Position numbers and translations under genes: made by a program | Part shown: in pieces, positions 7,427-15,769 of the stretch | How the letters are laid out: every line of letters begins with the position of its first letter | How positions within the stretch are numbered: the first letter of the stretch is position 1 | The notes under the pieces: model-generated | Told to the model about the DNA's origin: nothing | What the model saw: only the letters and a program-made list of their open reading frames with translations | The model's database searches: none | Source: JAENVU01 sp038250905 | GTDB lineage: Bacteria; Actinomycetota; Acidimicrobiia; IMCC26256; JAENVU01 | Assembly: GCA_038250905.1 (NCBI GenBank) | Contig: JBBSBV010000001.1 | Location: 1-64,000, forward strand | Direction: 5' to 3' | Length of the DNA: 64,000 nucleotides

Positions 7427-8205
7427 TGGGAGCAACCCGCACTGCAGTGGTCACCGGCGCATCCGGAGGGATCGGCCGCGCGGTCGCCGTCGGTCTCGGC
7501 AGGCTCGGCTGGTCGGTCGCGCTCGGTGGTCGCCGCACCGACGCGTTGCAGTCCACGGCCGACCTCGTCGAGATCGAAGGTGGAACCCCGTTCGTGCACC
7601 GCCTCGACGTCGCCGACGTCGAGTCCGTCGACGCGTTCTTCGCCGCCGCCCACGACGCGCTGGGCCCGGCCCACACCCTCGTGAACAATGCCGGCATCGC
7701 GGTACCCGGCCTCCTCGTCGACACGGATCCCGAAGCGCTCGCCCGTGAGATCAACACCAATCTCCTCGGCCCACTGCTCTGCACCCGGCGCGCCTTACCG
7801 GCGATGCTCGCGGCGGACGGCGGTGACATCGTGTTCGTCTCGTCCGACGCGGCGCGCGCTCCCCGTCCCGGCCTCATCGGCTACAGCGCGACCAAGGCGG
7901 CACTCGAGACCGTCGCCCGCGTGGTCGACATGGAGACCGAGGGCCGGGGTATTCGGACCACCGTCGTCCGGGTCGGCCCCACGCTCACCGACTTCGCCGG
8001 CGAATGGGAGACAGGCACGTTCGAACACCTCGTCGGGATCTGGCCCCGGTTCGGGATCCAGCGCCACTTCAACACCATGGAACCGGTCGACATCGCCAAC
8101 GCGGTCATCCACGCCCTCACCGCACCACCGCACGCCCGCGTCGACGTCATCGAGATGCAACCCACCGCTCCGAGGACTCCAGAACCCGGAGCCCCCGACC
8201 TCTGA
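7426..8205 (+). CDS. Short-chain dehydrogenase/reductase
   Basis: This 259-residue classical SDR has the cofactor motif TGASGGIGRAV at residues 10-20, NNAG near residue 88, and a catalytic Ser-Tyr-Lys set (VFVSSDAAR, then GYSATKAALE). It oxidises or reduces an alcohol/ketone with NAD(P). Its ATG overlaps the stop of the TPP-like gene (TGATG), so the two are translated together. It faces the thiolase-DUF35-TetR operon across a divergent promoter, consistent with a shared pathway on a CoA ester or steroid-like substrate; this is inference. Confidence 0.88.
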   Translation: MGATRTAVVTGASGGIGRAVAVGLGRLGWSVALGGRRTDALQSTADLVEIEGGTPFVHRLDVADVESVDAFFAAAHDALGPAHTLVNNAGIAVPGLLVDTDPEALAREINTNLLGPLLCTRRALPAMLAADGGDIVFVSSDAARAPRPGLIGYSATKAALETVARVVDMETEGRGIRTTVVRVGPTLTDFAGEWETGTFEHLVGIWPRFGIQRHFNTMEPVDIANAVIHALTAPPHARVDVIEMQPTAPRTPEPGAPDL

Positions 8206-8207
8206 GC

Positions 8208-8250
8208 GTTTGTCGCCTGACCTGCTCCCCGACTCGCTCAAGCGACAAGC
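8208..8250. promoter_or_regulatory. Spaced inverted repeat upstream of amidohydrolase
   Basis: GTTTGTCGC (8208-8216) is nearly the reverse complement of GCGACAAGC (8242-8250), with 8 of 9 positions pairing across 25 bases. It starts just after the SDR stop and ends 34 bases before the next start, so it may act as a terminator stem or as paired operator half-sites. Confidence 0.3.
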
Positions 8251-8272
8251 GCACCAGGAGTTGAGGCAGCGT

Positions 8273-8278
8273 TAGCCT
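8273..8278 (+). promoter_or_regulatory. Predicted leaderless -10 box of amidohydrolase
   Basis: TAGCCT ends 6 bases before the ATG at 8285, without a ribosome binding site. This separates the amidohydrolase-P450-methyltransferase unit from the SDR upstream. Confidence 0.5.
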
Positions 8279-8284
8279 GCGCGG

Positions 8285-9568
8285 ATGCAGATCGACGACA
8301 TGATCATCGTGAGCGTGGACGACCACGTGGTGGAACCCCCGAACCTGTTCGACGCCCACCTTCCCGCCAAGTACCAGGACATCGCGCCGAAGCTGATCCG
8401 CAAGGACGACGGCACCGACGTGTGGCGGTTCCAGGAGATCGAAGTCCCCAACATCGGGCTCAACGCGGTGGCCGGGCGTCCGAAGGAGGAGTACGGCATC
8501 GACCCGACGAGCTTCGACGAGATCCGTCCCGGCTGTTACGACGTCGAGAAGCGCATCCTCGACATGAACGCCAACGGCACGCTCGGATCGTTGAACTTCC
8601 CCAGTCTTCCCGGGTTCGCGGGCGGACTCTTCGCCACCCTCGAGGACAAGGACACGTCCAGGGTTCTCGCCCAGGCGTACAACGACTGGCACATCGAAGA
8701 ATGGTGCGGGCACGCGCCCGAGCGGTTCATCCCCCTCGCGATCCCGATGATCTGGGACGCCGAAGCCTGCGCGGACGAGGTCCGTCGCGTCGCGAAGAAG
8801 GGCTGCCACGCAATCACGTTCCCGGAGAACCCGGAGCCGCTCAAACTCCCGAGCCTGCACTCCGACTACTGGGACCCGTTCTGGCAGGCGTGCTCGGACG
8901 AGGGCACCATCGTCTGCATGCACATCGGTTCGTCCGGCAAGCTCGTCATGACCTCGGTCGACGCGCCGATCGACGTGTTGATCACGCTGCAACCGATGAA
9001 CATCGTGCAGTGCGCAGCCGACCTGATCCACTCCCCCGTGTTCAAGAAGTTCCCGGACCTCACCGTCGCGCTCTCGGAGGGCGGCATCGGTTGGATCCCC
9101 TACTTCCTCGAGCGCCTCGACCACTCGTATCGCACCCACAAGGCATGGACCGGCGCCGACTTCGGCAACCAGATGCCGAGTGAGGTCTTCATGGAGCATG
9201 TGGTGCTCTGCTACATCAACGACGGCGTCGGCGTGAAGTTGGCGCGCGACATCGGCGTCGATCGCATCACCGTCGAGATCGACTATCCGCACTCCGACGC
9301 CAACTGGCCCGACGCGCCGGAGAAGATGTCAGCCGAGTTCGCGGCCACCGACCTCACCGACGCCGAGATCAACGCGATGACCCACGAGAACGCGATGCGC
9401 TTCTTCCGCTACGACCCGTTCGCCATCCGGCCACGCGAGAAGTGCACCGTCGGCGCGCTCCGGTCCGAGGCGATCGGTTGGGACGTGTCGCCGGTCTCCA
9501 CCGCGATGCGCCCGGCCACCACCTACGACGGCCCGGTGAAGATCACCGACCTCTCGCCGACCGCGTAG
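8285..9568 (+). CDS. Amidohydrolase-2 family metal-dependent hydrolase/decarboxylase
   Basis: This 427-residue TIM-barrel protein belongs to the amidohydrolase-2 group (ACMSD and gamma-resorcylate decarboxylase relatives). The usual HxH strand-1 metal motif is replaced by VDDHVVEP, giving an Asp-X-His type site at residues 12-14. Other landmarks are MHIGSSG in the middle, SEGGIGWIPYFLERLD, and EIDYPHSDANWP with the C-terminal metal-site residues. Two close paralogues lie in this window (minus strand, ending at 23276 and 57605). It heads an operon with a P450 and a methyltransferase. Relatives act as decarboxylases or C-C hydrolases on aromatic or ring-cleaved acids; the substrate here is unknown. 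Unlike the two paralogues, its promoter lacks the ATCTGACG palindrome. Confidence 0.88.
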   Translation: MQIDDMIIVSVDDHVVEPPNLFDAHLPAKYQDIAPKLIRKDDGTDVWRFQEIEVPNIGLNAVAGRPKEEYGIDPTSFDEIRPGCYDVEKRILDMNANGTLGSLNFPSLPGFAGGLFATLEDKDTSRVLAQAYNDWHIEEWCGHAPERFIPLAIPMIWDAEACADEVRRVAKKGCHAITFPENPEPLKLPSLHSDYWDPFWQACSDEGTIVCMHIGSSGKLVMTSVDAPIDVLITLQPMNIVQCAADLIHSPVFKKFPDLTVALSEGGIGWIPYFLERLDHSYRTHKAWTGADFGNQMPSEVFMEHVVLCYINDGVGVKLARDIGVDRITVEIDYPHSDANWPDAPEKMSAEFAATDLTDAEINAMTHENAMRFFRYDPFAIRPREKCTVGALRSEAIGWDVSPVSTAMRPATTYDGPVKITDLSPTA

Positions 9569-9578
9569 GCCACAGCGC

Positions 9579-10775
9579 GTGACCGATCTGGCCGAAGGCG
9601 GCGGAGCGACGTCCGTCCGGTACGACCCGTACGCCTACGAGACCCACGAGGATCCGTACCCGATCTACCAGGCGCTGCGCGATCACGCGCCGGCCTACGT
9701 CGACGAGGAGCACGGGTTCTGGGCGCTGTCCCGCCACGCCGACGTTCGTGCCGCCATCGACGACTGGCGGACGTTCTCCTCGACCGGTGGCATCACCCTG
9801 GAGCGCGGTCCCGACGCGGTCGAACCGATGCTCATCGAGATGGATCCTCCACGCCACACCGAGATGCGCGCGCTGGTCAGCCGGTCGTTCACGCCCCGCC
9901 GGGTCGCGGAGATGGAGGGACCCACCCGGGACCTCGCCCGGGAGCTGCTCACCGCCGCCGGGCCTGACTTCGATGCGATCGGCGACTTCGCCGGTCGGTT
10001 GCCGATGGCGGTCATCAGCACGATGCTCGGCATCCCGCGCGCCGACCAGGACGAGGTCCGCGAGTGGTCGGACGCGATGCTCCATCGCGAAGCAGGCGAC
10101 CACGACATCACGCCTGCTGGGATCGAGGGCGCGATCAACCTGCACGGCTACCTGAGCCGACTCGTCGAGGAACGCCGTCGGGACCCACGCGACGACATGA
10201 CCAGCGCCTTGGTGTCGGCGTCCGACGACGCCCGCTCGCTCACCGGCAACGAGGTCCTCGGGTTCCTGTTCCTGCTCGTCATCGCCGGCAACGAGACGAC
10301 GACCAAACTCATCGGCAACGCGCTCTACTGGCTCTGGAAGTTCCCCGACCAGCGCAGCCTGATTCTCGACGATCCCGCTCGCATTCCCATGGCGGTCGAG
10401 GAGATCCTGCGGTTCGACACGTCGACCCAGGGACTCGCCCGGCTGCTCACGCGCGACGTCGAGTTGCACGGCGTGACGATCCCGGCCGGGATGAAGGGGC
10501 TCCTGTTGTTCGGCTCGGCCAACCGCGACGTGCGCCAGTGGGACCGGCCCGACGACCTCGACGTGAGCCGCAATCCCGCCGGCCACCTCGCGTTCGGCCA
10601 CGGGATCCACCACTGCCTCGGTGCAGCACTCGCGCGCCTCGAGACCCGCGTGGCGCTCGAAGAACTCCTCCCGCACCTCGGTGCCTACGAGGTGGACGAG
10701 ACCACCGCGACCCGAGTGCATTCCGGCAACGTCCGCGGCTTCGCCCGCCTCCCGGTCACCGGCGCGGCGCCGTGA
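9579..10775 (+). CDS. Cytochrome P450
   Basis: This 398-residue soluble bacterial P450 has all the diagnostic motifs: I-helix AGNETTTK near residue 237, ExxR in VEEILRFD, and the heme loop FGHGIHHCLG with the heme-ligating Cys346. It inserts oxygen into an organic substrate using electrons from a ferredoxin; no ferredoxin gene is adjacent. The GTG at 9579 follows the amidohydrolase stop by 10 bases, and the end overlaps the methyltransferase start by four bases (GTGA), so it is the middle gene of a three-gene operon. Relatives in lipid- and steroid-degrading actinobacteria hydroxylate steroids, terpenes or fatty acids; the substrate here is unknown. Confidence 0.95.
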   Translation: MTDLAEGGGATSVRYDPYAYETHEDPYPIYQALRDHAPAYVDEEHGFWALSRHADVRAAIDDWRTFSSTGGITLERGPDAVEPMLIEMDPPRHTEMRALVSRSFTPRRVAEMEGPTRDLARELLTAAGPDFDAIGDFAGRLPMAVISTMLGIPRADQDEVREWSDAMLHREAGDHDITPAGIEGAINLHGYLSRLVEERRRDPRDDMTSALVSASDDARSLTGNEVLGFLFLLVIAGNETTTKLIGNALYWLWKFPDQRSLILDDPARIPMAVEEILRFDTSTQGLARLLTRDVELHGVTIPAGMKGLLLFGSANRDVRQWDRPDDLDVSRNPAGHLAFGHGIHHCLGAALARLETRVALEELLPHLGAYEVDETTATRVHSGNVRGFARLPVTGAAP

Positions 10776-11536
10776 CGGACCGTACGACCGATTACGAACA
10801 GACCAACCGGGCGTTCTGGGATGCCGACGCCGACGACTACCAGTCCGCCCACGCGGAGCAGCTCGCCCGTGCGGGCCGGTGGGGCGTCTGGGGCACTCCC
10901 GAGTCCGAGCTGCACGCGATCGGAGACGTCGCCGGTCTGGACGTCCTCGAGCTCGGTTGCGGTGGCGCGCAGCATGCGATCGGAGTGGCCACCCACGCCC
11001 GGCGGCGCACCGGCCTCGACCAGTCGATCTCGCAGTTACGTCACGCGGTGAGCAATCTCGAATCGCACCGCCTCCGCATGCCCCTCGTGTGCGCCAGCGG
11101 GACCGCCACACCGTTCCGAGACGAGAGCTTCGACCTCGTCTTCTGCGACCACGGCGCGATGAGCTTCTGCGATCCGTACGTCTCGGTCCCGGAAGTGGCA
11201 CGACTGCTCCGACCCGGCGGCCGACTCGTCTTCAACTGCTCCACCCTGCTGCGGATGCTCTGCTTCCCCACCAATGACCCAGACGCACCGATCACCCGCA
11301 AACTGCAATCGCCGTACTTCGGTTCTCGCATGTTCGACTGGGGCGACGGCACCATCGATTTCCAGATCCCCCACGGCGAATGGATCGCCCTGTTCGCGGC
11401 CCACGGTTTCACCGTCGAGGCACTCATCGAAATCCAGACCCCGGAGGACGCCGCCACCACGTACGACTACGCGGACCTCGACTGGGGACGCCGCTGGCCG
11501 ACCGAAGAGATCTGGCGCGTCCGCAAACACGCCTGA
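10772..11536 (+). CDS. Class I SAM-dependent methyltransferase
   Basis: This 254-residue methyltransferase of the Rossmann type has motif I VLELGCGGAQHAIG near residues 52-65, an acidic turn (GLDQS) after strand 2, and motif IV-like FDLVFCDHGAMSF. The GTG at 10772 forms a GTGA overlap with the P450 stop, so it is translationally coupled. The N-terminal NRAFWDADADDYQSAHAEQL is typical of small-molecule methyltransferases. In this context it probably methylates the P450 or amidohydrolase product, but this is inference. It ends 4 bases from the convergent fadD-like gene, and a 12-base palindrome there merely reflects the two facing TGA stops. Confidence 0.88.
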   Translation: MTDRTTDYEQTNRAFWDADADDYQSAHAEQLARAGRWGVWGTPESELHAIGDVAGLDVLELGCGGAQHAIGVATHARRRTGLDQSISQLRHAVSNLESHRLRMPLVCASGTATPFRDESFDLVFCDHGAMSFCDPYVSVPEVARLLRPGGRLVFNCSTLLRMLCFPTNDPDAPITRKLQSPYFGSRMFDWGDGTIDFQIPHGEWIALFAAHGFTVEALIEIQTPEDAATTYDYADLDWGRRWPTEEIWRVRKHA

Positions 11537-11540
11537 CCGG

Positions 11541-13142
11541 TCAGCGGCGGTCGAAGGTGACGCCGGCGGCCTCGCGGTCCCAGGTGGACGCGGTGATGCC
11601 GTCGTCGCGGAGTTCGTACTTCAAGACCCGGCCGACGGGATTGCGAGGGAGGTCGGCCCGGAACTCGATGTAGCGGGGAATCGCGAAGTACGGCACGCGT
11701 TCGGCCGTCCACCGGCACAGTTCCTCTTCGGTGAGGCCGAACCCGGCCACCAGGACGGCCGTCACCTTCACGTCGTCCTCACCCTGGTCGCTGGCGACTG
11801 CGTGCACGGCGACGTCGGCAATGGCCTCGTGGGCAATCACGGCCCGCTCCATCTCGAAGCTCGAGATGTTCTCGCCCCGACGGCGGAGATAGTCCTTCTT
11901 GCGGTCGACGAAGTAGAGGAAGCCGTCGCCATCGAGGCGCCCGAGATCGCCGGTGTGGAACCACAGGTTGCGCAAGACCTCGACGGTGGCTTCCGGCCGG
12001 TTCCAATACCCGGCGAACATCAGGTTGGGACCCGTCGGCCGACAGACGATCTCGCCGGTCTCTCCCGCCGCGACCGGCCGGTCGTCGTCGTCGACGATGG
12101 CCACCTCGAACTCGTGGGTGTTCGGCTTGCCCGCGGCGCCGACTTTGTTCTCCACGCCGGCCGGCAACATCGAGATGAGCGACGCTTCGGTGAGGCCGTA
12201 ACCCCCGCTGAACGTGGCGCAGCCGAATCGCTCCCGCCAGATCCGATCGGTATCGGGCGGCATCGGCGCCGCCGCGCAGAGTCGGAGCCGGTGACCACTC
12301 TGGTCGGGGTGGTCGTCGGCACTCGCGATGAGGATGGCGAGCGACCCGAGCATCGACAGCATGGTCGCGCCGGTGCGCTTCACCTCCGGCCAGAACCGGC
12401 TCACCGAGAACTTGCGGGCGATGGAGGCCCGCCCGCCCACGAGCAGCGTGCCCACCACACACACCGAGATCGCGTTGAAATGGAAGAGCGGGAGCGGAGT
12501 GAGGATGACGTCGTCGGCCGTCCGACCCCAGGCCCGCGCGATCTGGTCACCGAGTGCGACCACGTACTGGTGCGGGAGCATGCACCCTTTCGACGGGCCG
12601 GTGGTGCCCGCCGTGTAGATGAAGCACGCGAGGTCCGCCGGCCCGATCGTCACCGCCGGGAGCGGCTCGCCCGCACTCTGCTCGAGGAGGACGTCCCATT
12701 CCCGTACCGGCACCCAGAGCGGCTCGGACCCCGGCGGCCCGACACTCACGACGCACCGCAACTCCGGCAGATCCACGGCCGCGAACCCGACGAGGCGGTC
12801 CAAGAAGTCGGACTGCACGACGAGCACCGTCGCCCCCGAATCGACCAGGACGTGCTTCAGGAACTCGCCTTTGTAGGCGGTGTTGATCGGCACCTGGATC
12901 GCCCCGAGCTTCACTGCGCCAAAGAAGCTCATCACCTGTTCCGGTGTGTTCTCGAGCAGGGTCGCGACCCGATCGCCCGGTCCCACCCCCAGCCGGTTCA
13001 GCGCCCGGGCAAGCCGATCCGACCCTTCGTCGACGGTGCGCGCGGTGTGCTCCACGCCCTCGAAATCCAGGTACGGGCTGTCGGGGTCGTGCGCGACCCG
13101 CGCCGCGAGCGCGGCCACCACCGTCTGAGCTGCATCGGACAC
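11541..13142 (-). CDS. Acyl-CoA synthetase/AMP-dependent ligase (FadD-like)
   Basis: This 533-residue ANL-superfamily enzyme activates a carboxylic acid to its CoA thioester through an acyl-AMP. The P-loop-like A3 motif YTAGTTGPSKG lies near residues 180-190, GGYGLTEAS is the A5 region, and the hinge and later motifs read HTGDLGRLDGDGFLYF and DRKKDYLRRRGENIS. The catalytic lysine region near the end has NPVGRVLKYELR. The GTG at 13142 lies 6 bases after a TACGAT box, so the transcript is probably leaderless. It is a single gene divergent from the PAS-GGDEF-EAL gene. Four FadD-type genes occur in this window; chain length and substrate class cannot be assigned. Confidence 0.92.
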   Translation of the reverse strand: MSDAAQTVVAALAARVAHDPDSPYLDFEGVEHTARTVDEGSDRLARALNRLGVGPGDRVATLLENTPEQVMSFFGAVKLGAIQVPINTAYKGEFLKHVLVDSGATVLVVQSDFLDRLVGFAAVDLPELRCVVSVGPPGSEPLWVPVREWDVLLEQSAGEPLPAVTIGPADLACFIYTAGTTGPSKGCMLPHQYVVALGDQIARAWGRTADDVILTPLPLFHFNAISVCVVGTLLVGGRASIARKFSVSRFWPEVKRTGATMLSMLGSLAILIASADDHPDQSGHRLRLCAAAPMPPDTDRIWRERFGCATFSGGYGLTEASLISMLPAGVENKVGAAGKPNTHEFEVAIVDDDDRPVAAGETGEIVCRPTGPNLMFAGYWNRPEATVEVLRNLWFHTGDLGRLDGDGFLYFVDRKKDYLRRRGENISSFEMERAVIAHEAIADVAVHAVASDQGEDDVKVTAVLVAGFGLTEEELCRWTAERVPYFAIPRYIEFRADLPRNPVGRVLKYELRDDGITASTWDREAAGVTFDRR

Positions 13143-13148
13143 CGGCCG

Positions 13149-13154
13149 ATCGTA
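13149..13154 (-). promoter_or_regulatory. Predicted leaderless -10 box of fadD-like gene
   Basis: TACGAT on the minus strand lies 6 bases before the GTG at 13142, with no ribosome binding site between. Confidence 0.5.
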
Positions 13155-13273
13155 GCGGCGCGCCCAACCTCCACCCGGCGAACCCGCGCGACGATTCGCT
13201 GGCAGGTTCGCGACGCACCGGGCAAGATGAGGGCTTCGAGGACCGTCGGACCCGGGGTGGTCGAGCAGCTGCC

Positions 13274-15769
13274 ATGACCTTCGATGCCGTTACGCCTGCG
13301 TCCGAGTTGCCACCGGCCCAACCGCGGATGCTCCACGCCGCTGATCCGTTCGCGCTCGTCTTCGAGCACTCGCCCGTCGGGGTCGCAATCGGTCGGGTCG
13401 GTGGCGAGATCGTCTACGTGAACGAGACGATGTGCCGGCTCTTGGGTCGGCCGCGTGAGGAGATCACCGTCGCCTCCTTCGTCGACGCCGCCCATCCCGA
13501 CCAAAAGTCGCGGGTGCGGGTCCGGTTGCGCTCGCTGGAAGCCGGCGAGTTCGAGACGTTCGTGCGCGAGACCCGGTTCCAGCACCCCGACGGCACCACG
13601 GTCAACGCACGCTTCCACGTGGGTGCCACGCGCAACCCCGACGGATCCATCGCGTACCTCGTCGCCCACGCCGAGGACATCACCGAGAATCGCCAGACCG
13701 AGGCCCTGCTCGCCGCGAGCGAGGACCGCTTCCGGGCCGCCAGCGAGGCGAGCTTGGATTCGCTGGTGGTGATGGACGCGATTCGCGACGATGCCGACGT
13801 CATCGTCGACTTCGTGATCACCGTGGCCAACGAGAACTCGGCCAAGCTCTTCGGTGTCCCCGTGAACGAACTGGTGGGCAAGCGCGTGAGCCGGCACTTC
13901 CCGCCCGGCTACGAGACCGAGTTGCTCGAGAAGTACGTGCGCGTGGTGGAGACTGGAGAACCCGTCCTCGCCGAATACCGGGCCAACCATCCGCGCGTGC
14001 GAGCCACCTGGATCCGCGAGCAGATCGTCAAGGTCGACGACGGCGTGGCGATGACCGCGAGTGACATCTCCGACCAGAAGCACGCCGAACTCGCCCTTCG
14101 GGAGAGCGAGGAACGCACGCAGGCGCTGCTGCTCCACGCAGTGGACGTCGTCTGCATCATCGATCCCGGCGGCTTCGTCCGCTACGCGAGCCCGGCGGTG
14201 GAGCGCGTCCTCGGCTACACCCCCGAGGAGTTCCGCGAACTGCACCCCTTCGACCTCGTCCACCCCGAGGATCTCGGTGCCTGGTTGGAACAGTGGCAGG
14301 CGATCGCCGGCAAGGTGGACGCACGGTTCACGTTCGAGGTCCGGGCGATGCATCGTGACGGCGCCTACCGGTGGACCGAGTTGAACCTCCGGGACCTGCG
14401 CCACGACCCCCGCATCGAGGGGTTCGTCATCCACTTCTACGACGTCAGCTCTCGCCGGGCGGCGCAGGAGGCGCTCCTCCACCAGACGCTCCACGACGGA
14501 CTCACCAACCTCCCCAACCGGGCCCTCCTCCTCGACCGGCTCGGTCATGCGTTCGACCGCGCCGTGCGCCGGGACGGCAGTGTCGCGGTGCTGTTTCTCG
14601 ACATCGACCATTTCAAGGCGGTGAACGACACCCTCGGCCACGCCGCCGGTGACGCGCTGCTCCGCGAGGTTGCCGAACGGTTGCGCACCACGGTCCGTCC
14701 CGAGGACACCGTGGCCCGCCTCGGCGGCGACGAGTTCGTGATCTGCTGCGAGGAACTCGACGACGTTGCCGCCGCGATGGCGATGGCCGACCGTATCCAG
14801 GAGGCGTTCGCGGAACCGTTCCACCCCGACGGCCACGAACTCGAGGTGGGGACCAGCATCGGCGTCGCGATCGCAGGCCCGACCTCGGAGAGTCCCGAAG
14901 CCGTGCTCCGCGACGCCGACGCGGCCATGTACGTCGCCAAGGCGCGCGGCCGTGATCGCATCGTCCTCTACGACGATGCCCTGCGCCAACGCGTCCTCGA
15001 ACACCTCGACACCGAAGCCGGTCTGCGCGACGCGCTCGAGCGAGGCGAACTCGTGGTCCACTGGCAGCCGGTGTTCGACCTCACCACCCACCGCATCATC
15101 TCGGCCGAGGCACTGGTCCGCTGGAACCACGAGCATCGCGGCCTGTTGCTGCCGGCCGAGTTCCTCGACGCGGCGATGCTCGCCGGACTCGACGCACCGC
15201 TCGGCGGCTACGTGCTCGACGCCGCCTGCCGCCAGTTGTCCGAGTGGGACGCAGCCGGGATCGCACCGCCGATGATCTGGCTGAACCTGAGCGCCAGCCA
15301 ACTCACGTGGTCGGGTGCGGTCGAACGCGTGCGCTCCGTCTTGGCGCGCTACGGCATCGACCCCCGACGCATCGGCTTCGATATCGCCGAGCCCGCGATC
15401 GCCGAAATCGACCGGGCCCGCCGCGCCAGTGCGGAACTCGCCGGTCTGCGCGAACTCGGTTGCTCGATTGCCATCGACGACTTCGGCACCGGCCACGCCT
15501 CACCGTTGGCCGTCCGGCGCTACGGCATCACCCACGTGAAGCTCGACCGCACCCTCGTCCAGACCGGTTCCGACGGCGACCCGATGCTCCCGGCCCTCAT
15601 GAGCCTCGCCGCGCTGCTCGGTGTGAGTGTCATCGCGGAAGGCGTCGAGACCGCGGAGCACCTCGACCGGATCCGCCAGGCGGGCTGTACCGCCGCCACG
15701 GGCAACTACCTCGCACCCGCCGCATCGGTGGACGATCTCAGCGCGCAGCTCCGGCGCCAGATCCCGTAG
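13274..15769 (+). CDS. PAS-PAS-PAS-GGDEF-EAL cyclic-di-GMP signalling protein
   Basis: This 831-residue soluble protein has three predicted PAS domains (about 25-155, 156-275, 280-405), then GGDEF (about 410-575) and EAL (about 590-830). GGDEF is intact at residues 484-488, with an RPED inhibitory-site motif five residues before it, so diguanylate cyclase activity with feedback is likely. The EAL domain keeps Glu612 of EAL, LNLS, DDFGTG, VKLDR and AEGVET, but the final canonical QG is replaced by TGN, so phosphodiesterase activity is plausible but uncertain. No membrane segments are seen. The ATG at 13274 is used; the frame is open further upstream over the divergent fadD-like gene without domain similarity. 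Its end overlaps the convergent carboxyltransferase gene by 32 bases. Confidence 0.9.
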   Translation: MTFDAVTPASELPPAQPRMLHAADPFALVFEHSPVGVAIGRVGGEIVYVNETMCRLLGRPREEITVASFVDAAHPDQKSRVRVRLRSLEAGEFETFVRETRFQHPDGTTVNARFHVGATRNPDGSIAYLVAHAEDITENRQTEALLAASEDRFRAASEASLDSLVVMDAIRDDADVIVDFVITVANENSAKLFGVPVNELVGKRVSRHFPPGYETELLEKYVRVVETGEPVLAEYRANHPRVRATWIREQIVKVDDGVAMTASDISDQKHAELALRESEERTQALLLHAVDVVCIIDPGGFVRYASPAVERVLGYTPEEFRELHPFDLVHPEDLGAWLEQWQAIAGKVDARFTFEVRAMHRDGAYRWTELNLRDLRHDPRIEGFVIHFYDVSSRRAAQEALLHQTLHDGLTNLPNRALLLDRLGHAFDRAVRRDGSVAVLFLDIDHFKAVNDTLGHAAGDALLREVAERLRTTVRPEDTVARLGGDEFVICCEELDDVAAAMAMADRIQEAFAEPFHPDGHELEVGTSIGVAIAGPTSESPEAVLRDADAAMYVAKARGRDRIVLYDDALRQRVLEHLDTEAGLRDALERGELVVHWQPVFDLTTHRIISAEALVRWNHEHRGLLLPAEFLDAAMLAGLDAPLGGYVLDAACRQLSEWDAAGIAPPMIWLNLSASQLTWSGAVERVRSVLARYGIDPRRIGFDIAEPAIAEIDRARRASAELAGLRELGCSIAIDDFGTGHASPLAVRRYGITHVKLDRTLVQTGSDGDPMLPALMSLAALLGVSVIAEGVETAEHLDRIRQAGCTAATGNYLAPAASVDDLSAQLRRQIP

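Noticed and set aside
11533..11544. Perfect palindrome CTGACCGGTCAG as an operator
   Set aside because: It is made by the facing TGA stop codons of two convergent genes and is not at a promoter.
12998..15496. An 832-codon minus-strand frame over the GGDEF-EAL gene
   Set aside because: Antisense shadow rich in Val, Gly, Arg and Glu, with no recognisable domain.
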